Assembly: GCF_020497125.1 (NCBI RefSeq)
Contig: NC_059087.1
Coordinates: 11,007,925 to 11,071,924, forward strand
Direction of reading: 5' to 3'
DNA from: Mauremys mutica
Lineage: Eukaryota; Chordata; Testudines; Geoemydidae
Length of the DNA stretch: 64,000 nucleotides
Positions within the stretch are counted from its first letter, which is position 1. Every line of letters starts with the position of its first letter. Under the pieces are notes generated by a model. That model was not told the DNA's origin, ran no database searches, and worked only from the letters and a program-made list of their open reading frames with translations. Positions 1 to 11,624 of the stretch are shown in pieces. The position numbers were made by a program, and so were the translations under genes.

Positions 1-2874
1 CTTCCTGTGCTGTATGTGGCTCAGCCTTGTTTTAACAGGCACCTTCCTTTATTAAATCCCCACTGATTTTATCCTGCACTCAGAACTAGATTTCTCAGAA
101 AAGATGCTTGTCAAGGAACCAGGCTCCACTTTGCTTGGGAAGTGGGCAAACACCTCGCTCCAGTGTCTTAGCTTCAGGGATGCTTGGGGCGCATGCAGCT
201 TTTATGTTTTAAATATCTGGTTATAATTAGGACAAATTTTGGAAGAGATATTACCTCTTGTGCTGCAGGGCTTAAGCCAACTGACAAAGCTGAGACTATT
301 AGTTACCATGATGAGACCCAATGTGGAGGGTGGGGGAATTGTCCCATAGCTGCTACTGTGCGGTTCTTACACCTTCTGCTGAAGAATCTGGTACTGGTCA
401 TTGTCCGAGACAGGATCCTGGACCCGCTGGCTCTTGGGGCTGATTAACTGTGGGGTTTCCTATGTTAGGGGCGCACAATGGCCTTGTCACTAGAGCAGCA
501 GAAAGCTTAGCTCTATTACTGTTCCCTACAACGATACATTTTTTTGACAATTAGCCAGCCAGTGAGTAGTTTTTCAGATCCAGGAGTAGAGCAGGATCCA
601 TCCTTAGTTGCTGAGTCAGTGAAGTTCTGATAATTTACATCAGCTGAGACTCTGCCCCTTAAAGATCGCTTGTATAAGAGCCATCACCACACTTGAATAA
701 GGGTTGAGCTGAAAGGAGTCTGAGACTCTGTGAAGACCAGTGATCGGTTCCCAAGGGCCTCACAGTCCGGCCTTATTTCATTTAGCTGGGCGTGGACTAC
801 AAGCACAACAAATAAACCTTTAAAAAATTCCAGTGAGACTCATCAGACAAATACAACCAGCCCCTCAGATGTGACTTGTCATAGAGGGAGCGACACCCTG
901 TTTACAACAGCTGAGCTCTGGTGTCTACGGTGTTGAACAGAGGCTAGTACACCCCTATTAAGGCTAAATGGTTTCTTAAGTCAAATTCTGCTCTCAGAGG
1001 AGGTTGTATAACGGATTCATCTGAACTGTAGTGGGCCTCAGCTATCGATTGGCTGCTCAGATTTTGAGCTGCCTGCACTCCATTAAATATACAGTATGTG
1101 TCCAGCCCAATAAGCTCACAGTGTCAAATTAGCTCTGAAAGCAAAACTCAGTCTACGCTGCAGCTTGTAAAGAACGTTTCAAACCAGGGATGATTTACTG
1201 TGTAGTGACTTTGAGCCCACCTCAACAGCCAGGGAAAGCCAAAGATGTTTTGCATTAGCAGCTATATACACAAAGGCCAATTTTTCAGTCCCTCGGCATA
1301 TAAAACACCCCTGGAGCTCAAGGGGAGTCGTGCCACAGATGAAGATCTGCCATGCTGAGTGGCAAGTACACATTTTTTCCCCCCTCCTCTGAAGCAATCG
1401 TTACTTGCCAGGGCTGAACTTTAATCTCCTCTGTAACCCTTGCAGGGTATCCCTGGTACGAGAGCCTTGCCCCAGCCTAAACCCCTTTAGTGGTAGGCTG
1501 GATTTCAGTGGGTACAGCTAATACTAAATAAATGCAAAGCATTGTGCAGAACTTACCTAGCTATGACACACACACCCCGTGAAGCAGATAGGTAAAGATT
1601 AGCTCCCATTTTACAGATTGGGGCAATCGAGGCGGGGTGTAAAGCGATTCCCCATGCCACATACAGTAGTAACTTAGTGCCTGTATGATATGAACGCAGG
1701 CCCTCCTGAATGTCACCACCGGTCTGTCCTCCTGGCTGGCAAAGCAACAATCAATTCACAGCGCTTACAGCTGGTATCCTCCTACCGCTACATTCATTTA
1801 AAAAATGAAACACAGATTCGGCAGCAAAGCCCATTATCTCCAATCTAGAGGGTTTCCTGCCCACTCCCTCACCCCCACCCACTCGCTGGAGAAATAATAC
1901 TAGTGCAGTAACTGTTTTCTGTCAGGGAGCTTTCACTGTGCCATAAAAATGACACCTTATGTTGTACATTATATATATACTTATACTTACTCAAGCCTGC
2001 AGGGCCAACCTAGTTTCTAAGCTCCAAAGCATCTTCTGCTGTCTCCTTCATACATCATCACTGGCGATGGACAGATATTAATAAAACCCAGACGCAGGGA
2101 ATGATTATTGTTGGTTATGTCAAATAAATGTAAATGGTTTTCTCCTTTGGCAAATCACACCTGACAGCCTTATTTCATGTTATGTTGACTCCCTGGGACT
2201 GAGATTTTGTGACGAACAGCTTTTGTTTTTACAAAGTGACTTCCTCAGGCTGGGAGGAAAATGAAGACAGATAAACATATCGTGATTTGTAGAGTCGCTT
2301 AGCAGTGGCAACTTGTCACACTCGGCCAGCTAAATTCCAGTGATGAACAGGGGGTAGCTGCTGGTTGGTGAGCAAGGAAAGCCTTTTGTTCTGTCACGCT
2401 CAACTCCTGCTCCAGCGAACGCAGCAGCTTCTCTTTTCTGCTTGGTGTTCTGATGCCTTTCTGAAATGTAGCGTGGGGCGAGCAGCGAGGCGGCTGGCGC
2501 ATGCCACCAAAGCTAGAGGGCCTTGATTTCAGTGGGCGTTTTTGCTTGAGGAAAGGCTGAACACAGTTTGTGAGGGCACATGCAGGAAAAGTTCACCCCT
2601 TCCCTACACGGCTGTGTAAAGGCCACTAACAGTCCCTGGGGAGCTCTGGGAAATGCAGGACTCCTGCCCTGAGAAACAGGATACGGTGCCTCCCACCTCC
2701 CTCCTGGCCCAAGGAGCAGAGCCGCCGCACCAGGGGCCAGCCAGTGGCTTCATTACACTACCTCTAAGGCAGAACATCTCCCAGGCACCTCTTGGTGGGA
2801 CACAGCTCTACACCATCCCCTACATGGAGGGGGGGCATTTAGGCCACAATCTAGCCCTGAATCAAGCTTTAGCT
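1..2874. other. No gene seen
   Basis: Apart from the MIR-like fragment at 1583-1722 I see only short open frames without recognisable motifs, splice context or codon bias. It is probably intergenic. Confidence 0.6.
1583..1722 (-). mobile_element. MIR-like SINE fragment
   Basis: CTCCCATTTTACAGATTGGG, CCCATGCCAC and GAACGCAGGCCCTCCTGAAT are the reversed MIR middle and head. The copy is old and diverged. Confidence 0.6.
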
Positions 2875-3249
2875 CAGGGCTTCTCAAAACTTCATTGCAC
2901 TGCGACCCTCCCCTGCCCCGCCCTTCTGACAACAAAAATTACTACATGACCCCAGGAGAGGGGAACCAACGCCTGAGCCTGTCCGAGCCCCGGCTGAGGG
3001 GGCATAGCTGAAGCCCAGGCCCTGCCACTCCAGGCATGGGGGCAAAGCTGAAGCCCAAAGGCTTCAGCCCTGGGTAGGGGGCCTGTAACCTGAGCCCCAC
3101 CATCCAGAGCTGCAGCCGAAGCCTGAGCCCTGCCACCCAGAGCTTCAGCCCCGGGCCCCAGCAAGTCTAATGCCAGCCCTGGTGACCCATTAAAATGGAG
3201 TCATGACCCACTTTGGTGCCCCGACACACACACAGTTTGAGATCCACCG
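2875..3249. mobile_element. Probable non-autonomous hAT-type element
   Basis: The left end CAGGGCTTCTCAAAAC and the right end GTTTGAGATCCACCG are weakly inverted. The flanks TTTAGCTC and TTTAGCCC match at 7 of 8. The interior repeats GCTGAAGCC/GGCTTCAGC motifs, an internal foldback. No coding capacity is seen, and the ends may be off by one base. Confidence 0.65.
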
Positions 3250-4402
3250 TTTAGCCCATAATACAGCACTCCCAGGACTTGACGAGGAGCCACAAGGGGA
3301 ACAGAACCTTGTTTAGCTAAAGAGAGGCCCAGATGCCGAGGGGTATTGAGTATCCCGAGCTCCTAGCATGGTTTACGGGCTCTCAGTCAGCAACTCTCCT
3401 ATGCCTCTGGTGTGCTAGCTTAGTCGACCAGTAATATAGCGTACACTGCACAGGTCGATACCTGTGTTCGTCAGGCATGGGCACGGCCTGCACTTAGCTA
3501 AGCATGTGGCTTCTAATCATGTCAGCAGGAGCTGTGGATGCATGTGCCGAAGGCAGAGTAGGGCCAGCGCTCAGGGACAATACTGCAATACCCTGAAGAA
3601 CACCAGGCAGGCCTTGCAATGGAAACAGGTAAGCCCACCATTATCAAAGGTGCGTTCTAAAGTTAGGTAGCTACATTTTTGAGGTGTCCAATTTGGCACC
3701 CTTGGGACTGATTTGCAGAGGCGCTGAGCACCCAGAGCCCTCATGGGCTTCAATTGATTTTGAAGGTGCTAAAAGAATCTGTAAACGTCAAGGCCCAGTT
3801 GCCTTCCAGTGGGTGCCCAAGAGTTAGGGTACTAAAAACTAGTGGCCCCTGTTGAAAATGTTGGCAGCTTCAGGGTGGGCTTTTCAAAAGCGCTCACCAC
3901 CACCCCCAGCACTAACGTCAATGGGAGTCTTATCTTTGGCCGAAATGGAAGCAGCATGAAGGGAGCGTGAAAAAAAAAAATCTCACCCTAAACTTCTTGT
4001 CTACAACAGAGCCCCTGGCGGCTGTTGCTTTCGCTATACAAGGGCTGTCAGGCTGTTTCTTGTTCCCAACCTGGAAGCATTCATGGGAGAGACAAATATG
4101 TAAGCGTATGTGTTCTAGTGTCTGTCTCTATTTAGGCTTGTCTCTGGATGCCTGACTGGCCTGGGGGAATAAAGATGGCAGCCTGTGAGGGATGGGGTGG
4201 GTGTGCCAATGTGCTCACAGAAATGTCGCATACCTCGGGTATTTGTGCTGCATCTCTAATTCTCTCTCACACAAAAGGCAATAATTTTTTTTTTAATACA
4301 ATTAAAGAGGAACAAGCTACATGTTTCCAAATGCTTCTACTCCACAAATGTAATGCTCGTTATCAGGTCATCTCTAGAAAACTCCACTTTTCTTCTCAGC
4401 GG

Positions 4403-5062
4403 CAGGGCCGGATTAATACAGGGGCCTTAGGGGCTGCAGCCCAGAGCCCCGAGCTAAGGCCGTGACTCCATTTAGCCCCCGGAAGGTGGGAGAGTAACCA
4501 GCCAATGGGAGCTGCAGGGGTGGCACTTGCGGGCACAGGCAGCGCACAGAGACATGCTGTCCGCCTCCAGGGGTGCGCAGAGACGTGCCAGCAGTCAGCG
4601 GTTTCCAGGAATGGCGTAGGGCTGCTGCGCCGCTGGCTGGGATCCACCTGTGGTCAGCACCTCGCGCCCCCTCCTGCACCCCAACCCCCTACCCCAGGTC
4701 AGATTCCCTCCTGCACCAAACTCCCTCCCAGAGCCCACATCCCTCACCCTCTCCTGCACCCCAACACTCTGCCCCCGCCTGGAGCCCCCTCCTGCACCCA
4801 AACGCCCTCCCAGAAAGAAACTAATATAACAGCTGGTCTAAGGTAAGAAGTAGGCTAGTTTGAATTAACTTAACTATAGTCTACATATTTTAAGACTGAA
4901 ATGTAACCACAGAACAGCTTTATGTTAATTAAAAGGCACGTTTAGTATAGCGTTAATAGCCTCCATGTGATCATTTTGTTTTAAATTAGGAAACAGACGT
5001 GTATACGGGGGCCCCACAAACTCTAATAGGCCCGGACCCACAGGAGAGTTAATCCGGCCCTG
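4403..5062. mobile_element. Non-autonomous hAT-type element, 660 bp
   Basis: The ends form perfect 14-bp inverted repeats, CAGGGCCGGATTAA and TTAATCCGGCCCTG. The flanks are an exact 8-bp target duplication, CTCAGCGG, at 4395-4402 and 5063-5070, which is diagnostic for hAT. The interior has no transposase. It contains a C-rich tandem array at about 4665-4820 built on CTCCTGCACCC units, and a GC-rich left half against an AT-rich right half. Confidence 0.92.
4665..4820. repeat. C-rich tandem array inside the hAT element
   Basis: At least five imperfect units contain CTCCTGCACC(C/A)AA followed by a CCCTCCCAGA-like spacer. The array lies within the 4403-5062 element and creates spurious proline-rich open frames. 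Confidence 0.8.
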
Positions 5063-5805
5063 CTCAGCGGGACCCCCACCTTCCCCTCCACAGCCGGCAG
5101 TTATGCTTGCATGTGGTACCCAAGCTCTGACCCTGCAAGATAGGACTTAAGCTCATGCCTACATTGTGTGTACATATGGAACGTCTTCGCTGTGGTCTGA
5201 TACTGAGAGAGGCTGAGCGTCTTGATGATCCATTCTGGGAACAGGACCTTATAGTTTTTACATACTCACTCCACCCCCAGTGAAGCTCTCTCTCACCGGC
5301 GCATGAATAGACAAAGGCACTAATAGGACTGATCTGCCAACATGAGAAGCCATGAGAAGTTTGAACACTACCTGAGTATGGTTACAAAGGAGGACATGCG
5401 GCACCGCCAACGTCCAGGAACTTCAGTAAGAACTGAGCGTGCTGAGCACCATGTGGGGAACTCACACTAATGTCAGAGGCTCATGCCCGTGGGCAGTTCC
5501 CTTAGATTTAAGGTTACATGAAAGGCAAATCTACAGCATACGTCCAGCTGCAAATGTTCCTCCAGCTAGACGCTCACCTGCTCCAAGTGAGAATCTGCTA
5601 CTCAACTTTTTTTACCCACTGATAGTATCAGGGTAGTGCAATGAGCTGTGTAGACCCTTCAGTTGGTAGCTTTAACACGCACAGTGTGTTTGGGAGGTGG
5701 AGGCACACCTGCACAAGCGATCTGTGGGATCAATGCTCCTTGTAATAGTCTCAATAATTATTGGCTCTTTACACCTGACTGTGTTTTCTGTTTGACATTA
5801 TGCAG

Positions 5806-5878
5806 GCCTTCAAAACCAGGGAAGAAAACTGCTGCTAAAAAGAGCACTAAGAACTTGTTTTCTAAACTTGTTGGGTAG
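5806..5878 (+). other. Weak candidate for a terminal coding exon
   Basis: A pyrimidine-rich tract and TTATGCAG are followed by an open stretch encoding RPSKPGKKTAAKKSTKN and FSKLVG before a TAG stop at 5876-5878. The lysine- and alanine-rich tail is not low-complexity DNA, and the acceptor is good. I do not recognise the peptide and found no matching upstream exon within the window. Chance is quite possible. Confidence 0.2.
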
Positions 5879-6149
5879 TTTGTAGGACAAAGTGAAAGGA
5901 CCAAGGGCTTTGCAGGAGCTAAACACCTGCTTTTAAGTAAGCACATCCTGCAAAATACTTGAAATTCCTGAAGACATGGGGAAGAGTTGACAGTACTCAC
6001 AGTCATAGGCCCTTTGGTTGAATCAGTTATTTCAGTATTTAAAATACCCGTTTCTGGAAAAAAAATCGGAAACTCTTGGGGTTTGTTTTTGGTCGGCGTG
6101 GTGCTCTGTCCCCCTCTAGTGGTGGCGAGGCCCCTTACAGAATGATGAG

Positions 6150-6330
6150 CTTGCTACAGCCTTGGCTAACAGAGATGTGTCTTGTAGCTCATGCAGCATC
6201 AGCTCATGTGGTTAGCTCCAGCGGTCCCAGGTTTGAGTCCCTGCTGCTGATGCCCATGTGTAGGTTGGCATTACACGGCGTGAATTTAGCACACAGGAGA
6301 GGAACAAGTAACAGGGACTAGAGCATATAT
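6150..6330 (+). other. Possible tRNA-derived SINE fragment
   Basis: TAGCTCATGCAGCATCAGCT followed by CCCAGGTTTGAGTCCCTGCT resembles Pol III A and B boxes (B box close to GGTTCGANTCC). No acceptor stem pairs, so it is not a functional tRNA. Confidence 0.3.
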
Positions 6331-7623
6331 GTAGGCCCGGTGCAGCAGCAGCTGTTTGTCCTATGAATTCAAACCCTGACATACATTCCCTTTAGCATCC
6401 CAGCCCTTGAGCGAGATTGAATGTTTATATCAAATGTTGTGGCTGTGGTGCACGGGACAACAGCTGAGCCCATTTGATCTAAACAAGGTCTGCAGACATC
6501 CAAAGCCAAGGACAGATGTAATGGAAAGAGGATTGATAACTAATGAGTTGGCTGGCTCAGGTAATGGGATGCAGGCGACAACACATTTCTGCCATAGATC
6601 AGTTCAGCTCCAGGCCAGGGCACCAGTATCTCGTGAAATGCTCTGGTGTTCTCAGTTTAGTTCCTAGCTGATGTGACAACTGGCAGTCTCAGCACAGGCT
6701 TAAAGAGTTAAAGCAAGTGGAAGACTTAATTAAGCTTTCAGTTCTACAGCTGTCTCTCCCGAACAGGGAAAAATCCCCATCAGCACGGAGGTAGGGGAGA
6801 GGAAGCTTGCTCCACTGCTAAATAAATAGCACAGTGTTGCAATACCAAGAACTGTCAACCAAGCACCTTTCCCCACCATTAAAACTCACAGAATGGGCTT
6901 CTTAAGAGGGCTGACGCTTTGTGTGGGCTGTCACAGTGTTACTCGCTCTTTGGGGATTCAAGGCGGCGAGGAGTAACACAACTCATTTGGTATTCAGAGT
7001 GGCATTATTATGCATTTTCAGACGTGTAGATTTAGACAGTGTAATGGACAGTGCATTATCTACAAATGTGTTCTCAAGATCAGAGCTGGTTTAAAGGTTA
7101 TTCAACCTGGGAGAAATTATGCTGTAATTAAATTTATCTTGCATTTATCTATTCGAGGAAACATAACTGCAGTTTAAGGGGGGGTGGGGGGAATACATTT
7201 AGGAGCTACATTTTTATTATCAGCAACACAGAGGATACAAATTAGTCTATCTCCCTTCACTGAGCAGTGTTATTGGCCATAGAATATAGGACCCGGCTCC
7301 TTCCAGATAAAGGTAACATATAGCAGAGCAACAAAATCAGGCTCTATATTAACATAGAACAAAACTGGGATTTGGGGGTGGGAGGTTCAATGGCGGGATA
7401 AATCCTGACAAGGTGGCCACAAGAGGAGCAGTCCCACCTTAGATTCTGTCCTTTGCCACCCTCACTTCCAAAGCCAGAGCTAGACAGGTGTCATGTGTGT
7501 CCCTCTATGGGGGGGGGGAGAAATACTTCTGGAGGCCCTGCTCTGGGTGCACCCCCTCCCTGCATTCACCTATCATTCCTTTCTTTAAAGGTGACCCTCC
7601 CCATCTAAAGCTCCCATCTTATT

Positions 7624-7787
7624 CATAGAATCATAGATTATTAGGGTTAGAAGGGACTTCAGGAGAGCATCTAGTCCAACCCCCTGCTCAAAGTAGGACC
7701 AATTCCCAAATGGCCCCCTCAAGGATTGAACTCACACCCCTGGGTTTAGCAGGCCAATGCTCAAACCACTGAGCTATCCCTCCCCAC
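7624..7787 (-). mobile_element. CR1 3'-end fragment
   Basis: The + strand begins with the CR1 terminal repeat in reverse (TCATAGAATCATAGA). AGAAGGGACTTCAGGAGAGC, CATCTAGTCCAACCCCCTGC and GGCCCCCTCAAGGATTGAAC follow. This is the common CR1 3'UTR on the minus strand. Confidence 0.85.
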
Positions 7788-8535
7788 CTCATAACACGCG
7801 CCTCACTTCCTACCTGCCACCTCCTTCAATCCCTCTCCCAGTTGCCTCAGTCCCTTCCCAACAAACAAACAAGCACATCCCCAATTGCCTAAGCTCCCAC
7901 AAATCTGCAAAGCCGCTACATCCGTTTATTCACCCACGGTCCACCCCCCCACACCCTCCTAATGGTTTAAGGCCCAGGCCCAGCCCCAGCCAATGGGCAG
8001 GACAATAAAACGCTTTCCCTTGGAGGATATTTTAAAAAGCAGCCCTTCAGCAAGCTAGACGCTGGCATGTCAGGAACTGCCTTAGCCTGAAGTGATTGCA
8101 GCAACTGTTGTGCTGTAGCCAGTGAGCACAGTCAATATTTGGACAGCACACGAAAAGGCCGCCTAAGCATTGCCTAGAGGCCCACAGGCAAGGGGCGAGC
8201 AAGCCTTGTGTTTGCACAGTGTCCAGGAATGTTCCCCAGCGAGACCTTGCCTTCGTTAAGCCAGTCATTATGAAAATGAAGTAGGGGCCTGAAATCCCAG
8301 CTCCGGGAGCCTTTCTGCCCTCTCAACGCTAAGAAGAAAACAGACAGACTGCAGCGCAGTTAGCGCTGCCGCTGCTCTGAGTGATCCAGCATTACCCAGC
8401 CTGTGCTCGGTGGGGAGAGGGCTCACTGATCGTTAGGACAAAGGCATCTCCCCGTTAGAGGAGGTTTGGCCGCAGGATAGGCAACTAGCCCACAAATCAG
8501 AAACAAGTCTTGTCTCTAAGCGGGCAAATTGCCCT

Positions 8536-8825
8536 TGTGGTTAAGGAACTGGACTAGAAGCCACAGAACTGGATTCAAATCCCTGCTCTGCTAGAGACTT
8601 CCTGTGTGACCTTGGGCAAGTCATTTAATCTCTCTGTGCCTCCGTTTCCCATCTGTAACACAGGGATCATACTGCCATTCTCTGCCTTGCCTTTTTCGAT
8701 TATAAACTCTTTGGGTAAGGGCTCTCTTTACATAGTTGTACAGCACTTTTCAGACAGGGGCTCTGTTCTCAATCAGAACCTCTAGGCAGCATCATAATAC
8801 AAATAACTGGGCAGATTATATAGCT
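8536..8825 (+). mobile_element. MIR-like tRNA-derived SINE
   Basis: A Pol III-type head (GTGGTTAAGGAACTGGACTA, then a B-box-like GGATTCAAATCCC) is followed by GACCTTGGGCAAGTCATTTA and CCTCCGTTTCCCATCTGTAA, the MIR/CORE-like middle. The tail has CTCTTTGGGTAAGGGCTCTC and ATAGTTGTACAGCAC. It is close to full length. Confidence 0.75.
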
Positions 8826-8887
8826 GCACAGGCAGTGTACTGGGAGAATGAGCACATGGGCTCCCAAATTTTAATCCTGGCTCACTC

Positions 8888-9175
8888 CTAGGCCAGAAGG
8901 ACCCAGCATGATCATCTAGTCTGACCTCCTGCACATTGCAGGTTACAGAATCTCACCTACCCACTTCTGTAATAGGCCCCTAACCTCTGGCTGAGTTACT
9001 GAAGTCCTCAAATCATGATTTAAAAACTTCAATTTACAGACAATCCAGACGCTGCCAATCTGAGCAAGGTGGAAATTCCTTCCCATCCCCAAACCTGGCA
9101 ATCAGGGGGACCCAGAACATAGCAGCAAGAGCCAGAAGCCAGACACCTGAGAAAGAATTGCCTGTAGTAACTCAG
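8888..9175 (-). mobile_element. Degraded CR1 3' fragment
   Basis: Motifs AGAAGGACCCAGCATGATCA, CATCTAGTCTGACCTCCTGC and CTCTGGCTGAGTTACTGAAG belong to an older CR1 subfamily common in turtles. The copy is diverged and its ends are approximate. Confidence 0.65.
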
Positions 9176-9242
9176 CTCACTTCTCCTGTAGTGTCCCATG
9201 TCCAGCCAGCTGAAGATATGTGCTACTAGCAGTCACAGCTGG

Positions 9243-9400
9243 CATCTGACACCCTGGGTGGCTTTGAACAAATCACTAAGTTCCTATACCTCACTTCCTT
9301 CCTAGTCAAATGGAGATAATCCATAGGTGGTAGGGACATGGTGAAGATTAATGCTTAGGAAGTGGTTTGTTTGCGCATATAAAGATGCTATATAGAAGCT
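9243..9400 (+). mobile_element. MIR-like SINE fragment
   Basis: GGTGGCTTTGAACAAATCAC, CTCACTTCCTTCCTAGTCAA and ATGGAGATAAT keep the order of the MIR middle domain. Confidence 0.55.
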
Positions 9401-10123
9401 ACCTGATTCCATTAGGTCAAGAAAGAACGAGTGCTGAGCTAACACAGCAAAAGCATCCAGCGGAGACTATTATATCCTACAAGGAAGCGTGAGGCTTCCA
9501 GTCCGAGAGGTGTTTGGGGTGGGGGTATGCCAGTGGCTAGAGGAAAGCACATTAAATAACTACAGCAGCACCAAGCACATGCAGGGACAGCCTTTCAGCC
9601 CGCTTCGCTTCCCCCTGCTAAAAATGCTTCCGTGCTTCTATGAGCTCTTTAAACAGCCAGTCGGCTGGAGCCAGAAGAAGCCTTCTCCCAGCTGATGCAT
9701 ACTGTCTGAATTGCTCTGCTTACTGCATCGTGCTTCGCATTAAAGTTCCAGCTCCTTCGAGGGCACATGCGAGGCGCTCAGGCTGCAATGCCTGTGAAAA
9801 ATGTAACCACAGCCCTGCGCGGCCTGCCACTGCTGTGCATAGCAGCTGCCGAACACAGCGTTCATGCTGGCCAAGCAGGAGCTTAGAACTGTTCAAATGC
9901 CCATCCCTAATCTGAGCTCAGCAGTGGTTTACTGTATTGCTTTAAGCAGGCAGCTGAGGGGACTAGGGGACATAAAAAATACCCCATTGCTATCTGAAAA
10001 TCATGCTGAAAGCCTTAGGAATTCTTTGAGCTTTAATTTAAAGGAGACTTTCCTCTCCTAATCTAGGTTTCCATGTGTTTGCATTCTTCACACTTCGGGC
10101 TTGATTCTTCACAGCACAGATGC

Positions 10124-10557
10124 TGAACGTTGAGGCCAAATCAAAATAAAGCAAGGAGCAGGACAAAGAGCGTACAGACCCTGACCCTGTGTTAATAAGA
10201 GGGCAGCAGCACCAATGGAGGAACGAGGACACAGAGGGGAGTGTGTCCAAAGTCCACAACTTCCCCAAGGAGCTCACAGGGAGCAGGCGTTCACTTGAGT
10301 ATTTTGTCTGGTTTCAAGGGTGCACATGAGTTTCTGGTGCAGGATGCCTTCCTGATCCCAGTCACATAAAGTGAAACTAAACTCAAGTGAACGCCTGCTC
10401 CCCGTGAGCTCCTTGGGGAAGTTGTGGACTTTGGACACGCTCCCCTCTGTGTCCTCATTCCTCCATTGGTGCTGCTGCCCTCTTAACAACACAGGGTCAG
10501 GGTCTGTACGCTCTTTGTCCTGCTCCTTGCTTTATTTTGATTTGGCCTCAACGTTCA
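10124..10557. repeat. 177-bp inverted repeat with 80-bp spacer next to a CR1 5' end
   Basis: Arms 10124-10300 and 10381-10557 are reverse complements with about five mismatches in 177 positions. The spacer 10301-10380 is unique. The right arm ends exactly where CR1 sequence begins (ACGTTCA, then TTTATTCATAAATAATCTGG). The arms do not look like CR1 or like a transposon TIR, because the outer tips lack conserved ends. Confidence 0.9.
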
Positions 10558-11622
10558 TTTATTCATAAATAATCTGGAGAAAGGGATAAACAGTGAGGTG
10601 GCCAAGTTTGCAGATGATACTAAACTTCTCAAGATAGTTAAGACCAAAGCAGATTGTGAAGAACTTCAAAAAGATCTCACAAAACTAAGTGATTGGGCAA
10701 CAAAATGGCAAATGAAATTTAATGTGGATAAATGTAAAGTAATGCACATTGGAAAAAATAACCCCAACTATACATACAACATGATGGGGGCTAATTTAGC
10801 TACAACGAGTCAGGAAAAAGATCTTGGCGTCATCGTGGATAGTTCTCTGAAGATGTCCACGCAGTGTGCAGAGGCGGTCAAAAAAGCAAACAGGATGTTA
10901 GGAATCATTAAAAAGGGGATAGAGAATAAGACTGAGAAATTATTATTGCCCTTATATAAATCCATGGTATGCCCACATCTCGAATACTGTGTACAGATGT
11001 GGTCTCCTCACCTCAAAAAAGATATTCTAGCACTAGAAAAGGTTCAGAAAAGGGCAACTAAAATGATTAGGGGTTTAGAGAGGGTCCCATACGAGGACAG
11101 ATTAAAGAGGCTAGGACTCTTCAGCTTGGAAAAGAGAAGACTAAGGGGGGACATGATAGAGGTATATAAAATCATGAGTGATGTTGAGAAAGTGGATAAG
11201 GAAAAGTTATTTACTTATTCCCATAATACAAGAACTAGGGGTCACCAAATGAAATTAATAGGCAGCAGGTTTAAAACAAATAAAAGGAAGTTCTTCTTCA
11301 CGCAGCGCACAGTCAACTTATGGAACTCCTTACCTGAGGAGGTGGTGAAGGCTAGGACTATAACAATGTTTAAAAGGGGACTGGATAAATTCATGGTGGC
11401 TAAGTCCATAAATGGCTATTAGCCAGAATGGGTAAGAATGGTGTCCCTAGCCTCTGTTCATCAGAGGATGGAGATGGATGGCAGGAGAGGGATCACTTGA
11501 TCATTGCCTGTTAGATTCACTCCCTCTGGGGCACCTGGCATTGGCCACTGTCGGTAGACAGATACTGGGCTAGATGGACCTTTGGTCTGACCCGGTACGG
11601 CCTCTCTTATGTTCTTATGTTA
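10558..11622 (+). mobile_element. CR1 LINE, 5'-truncated, with open RT C-terminal reading frame
   Basis: The segment 10598-11422 reads through 274 codons of CR1 ORF2. It starts at the FADDTKL catalytic motif of reverse transcriptase and continues through the thumb and C-terminal regions ([24 protein letters not shown]). A typical CR1 3'UTR follows (ATGGATGGCAGGAGAGGGAT, then TAGATGGACC), ending in TTCTTATG-type short repeats near 11600-11620. The upstream two thirds of ORF2 and all of ORF1 are missing. The absence of stops suggests a fairly young copy. Its 5' end abuts an inverted duplication. Confidence 0.92.
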
Positions 11623-11624
11623 AG

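Larger units (their letters stand above)
5071..7623. other. No firm gene; two weak signals
   Basis: Mostly unique sequence. It contains the weak exon candidate at 5806 and the tRNA-like SINE fragment near 6.2 kb. A G-run lies near 7180. Confidence 0.55.

Noticed and set aside
6150..6330. Functional tRNA gene
   Set aside because: Only A/B-box-like pieces are present. No acceptor or anticodon stems pair.
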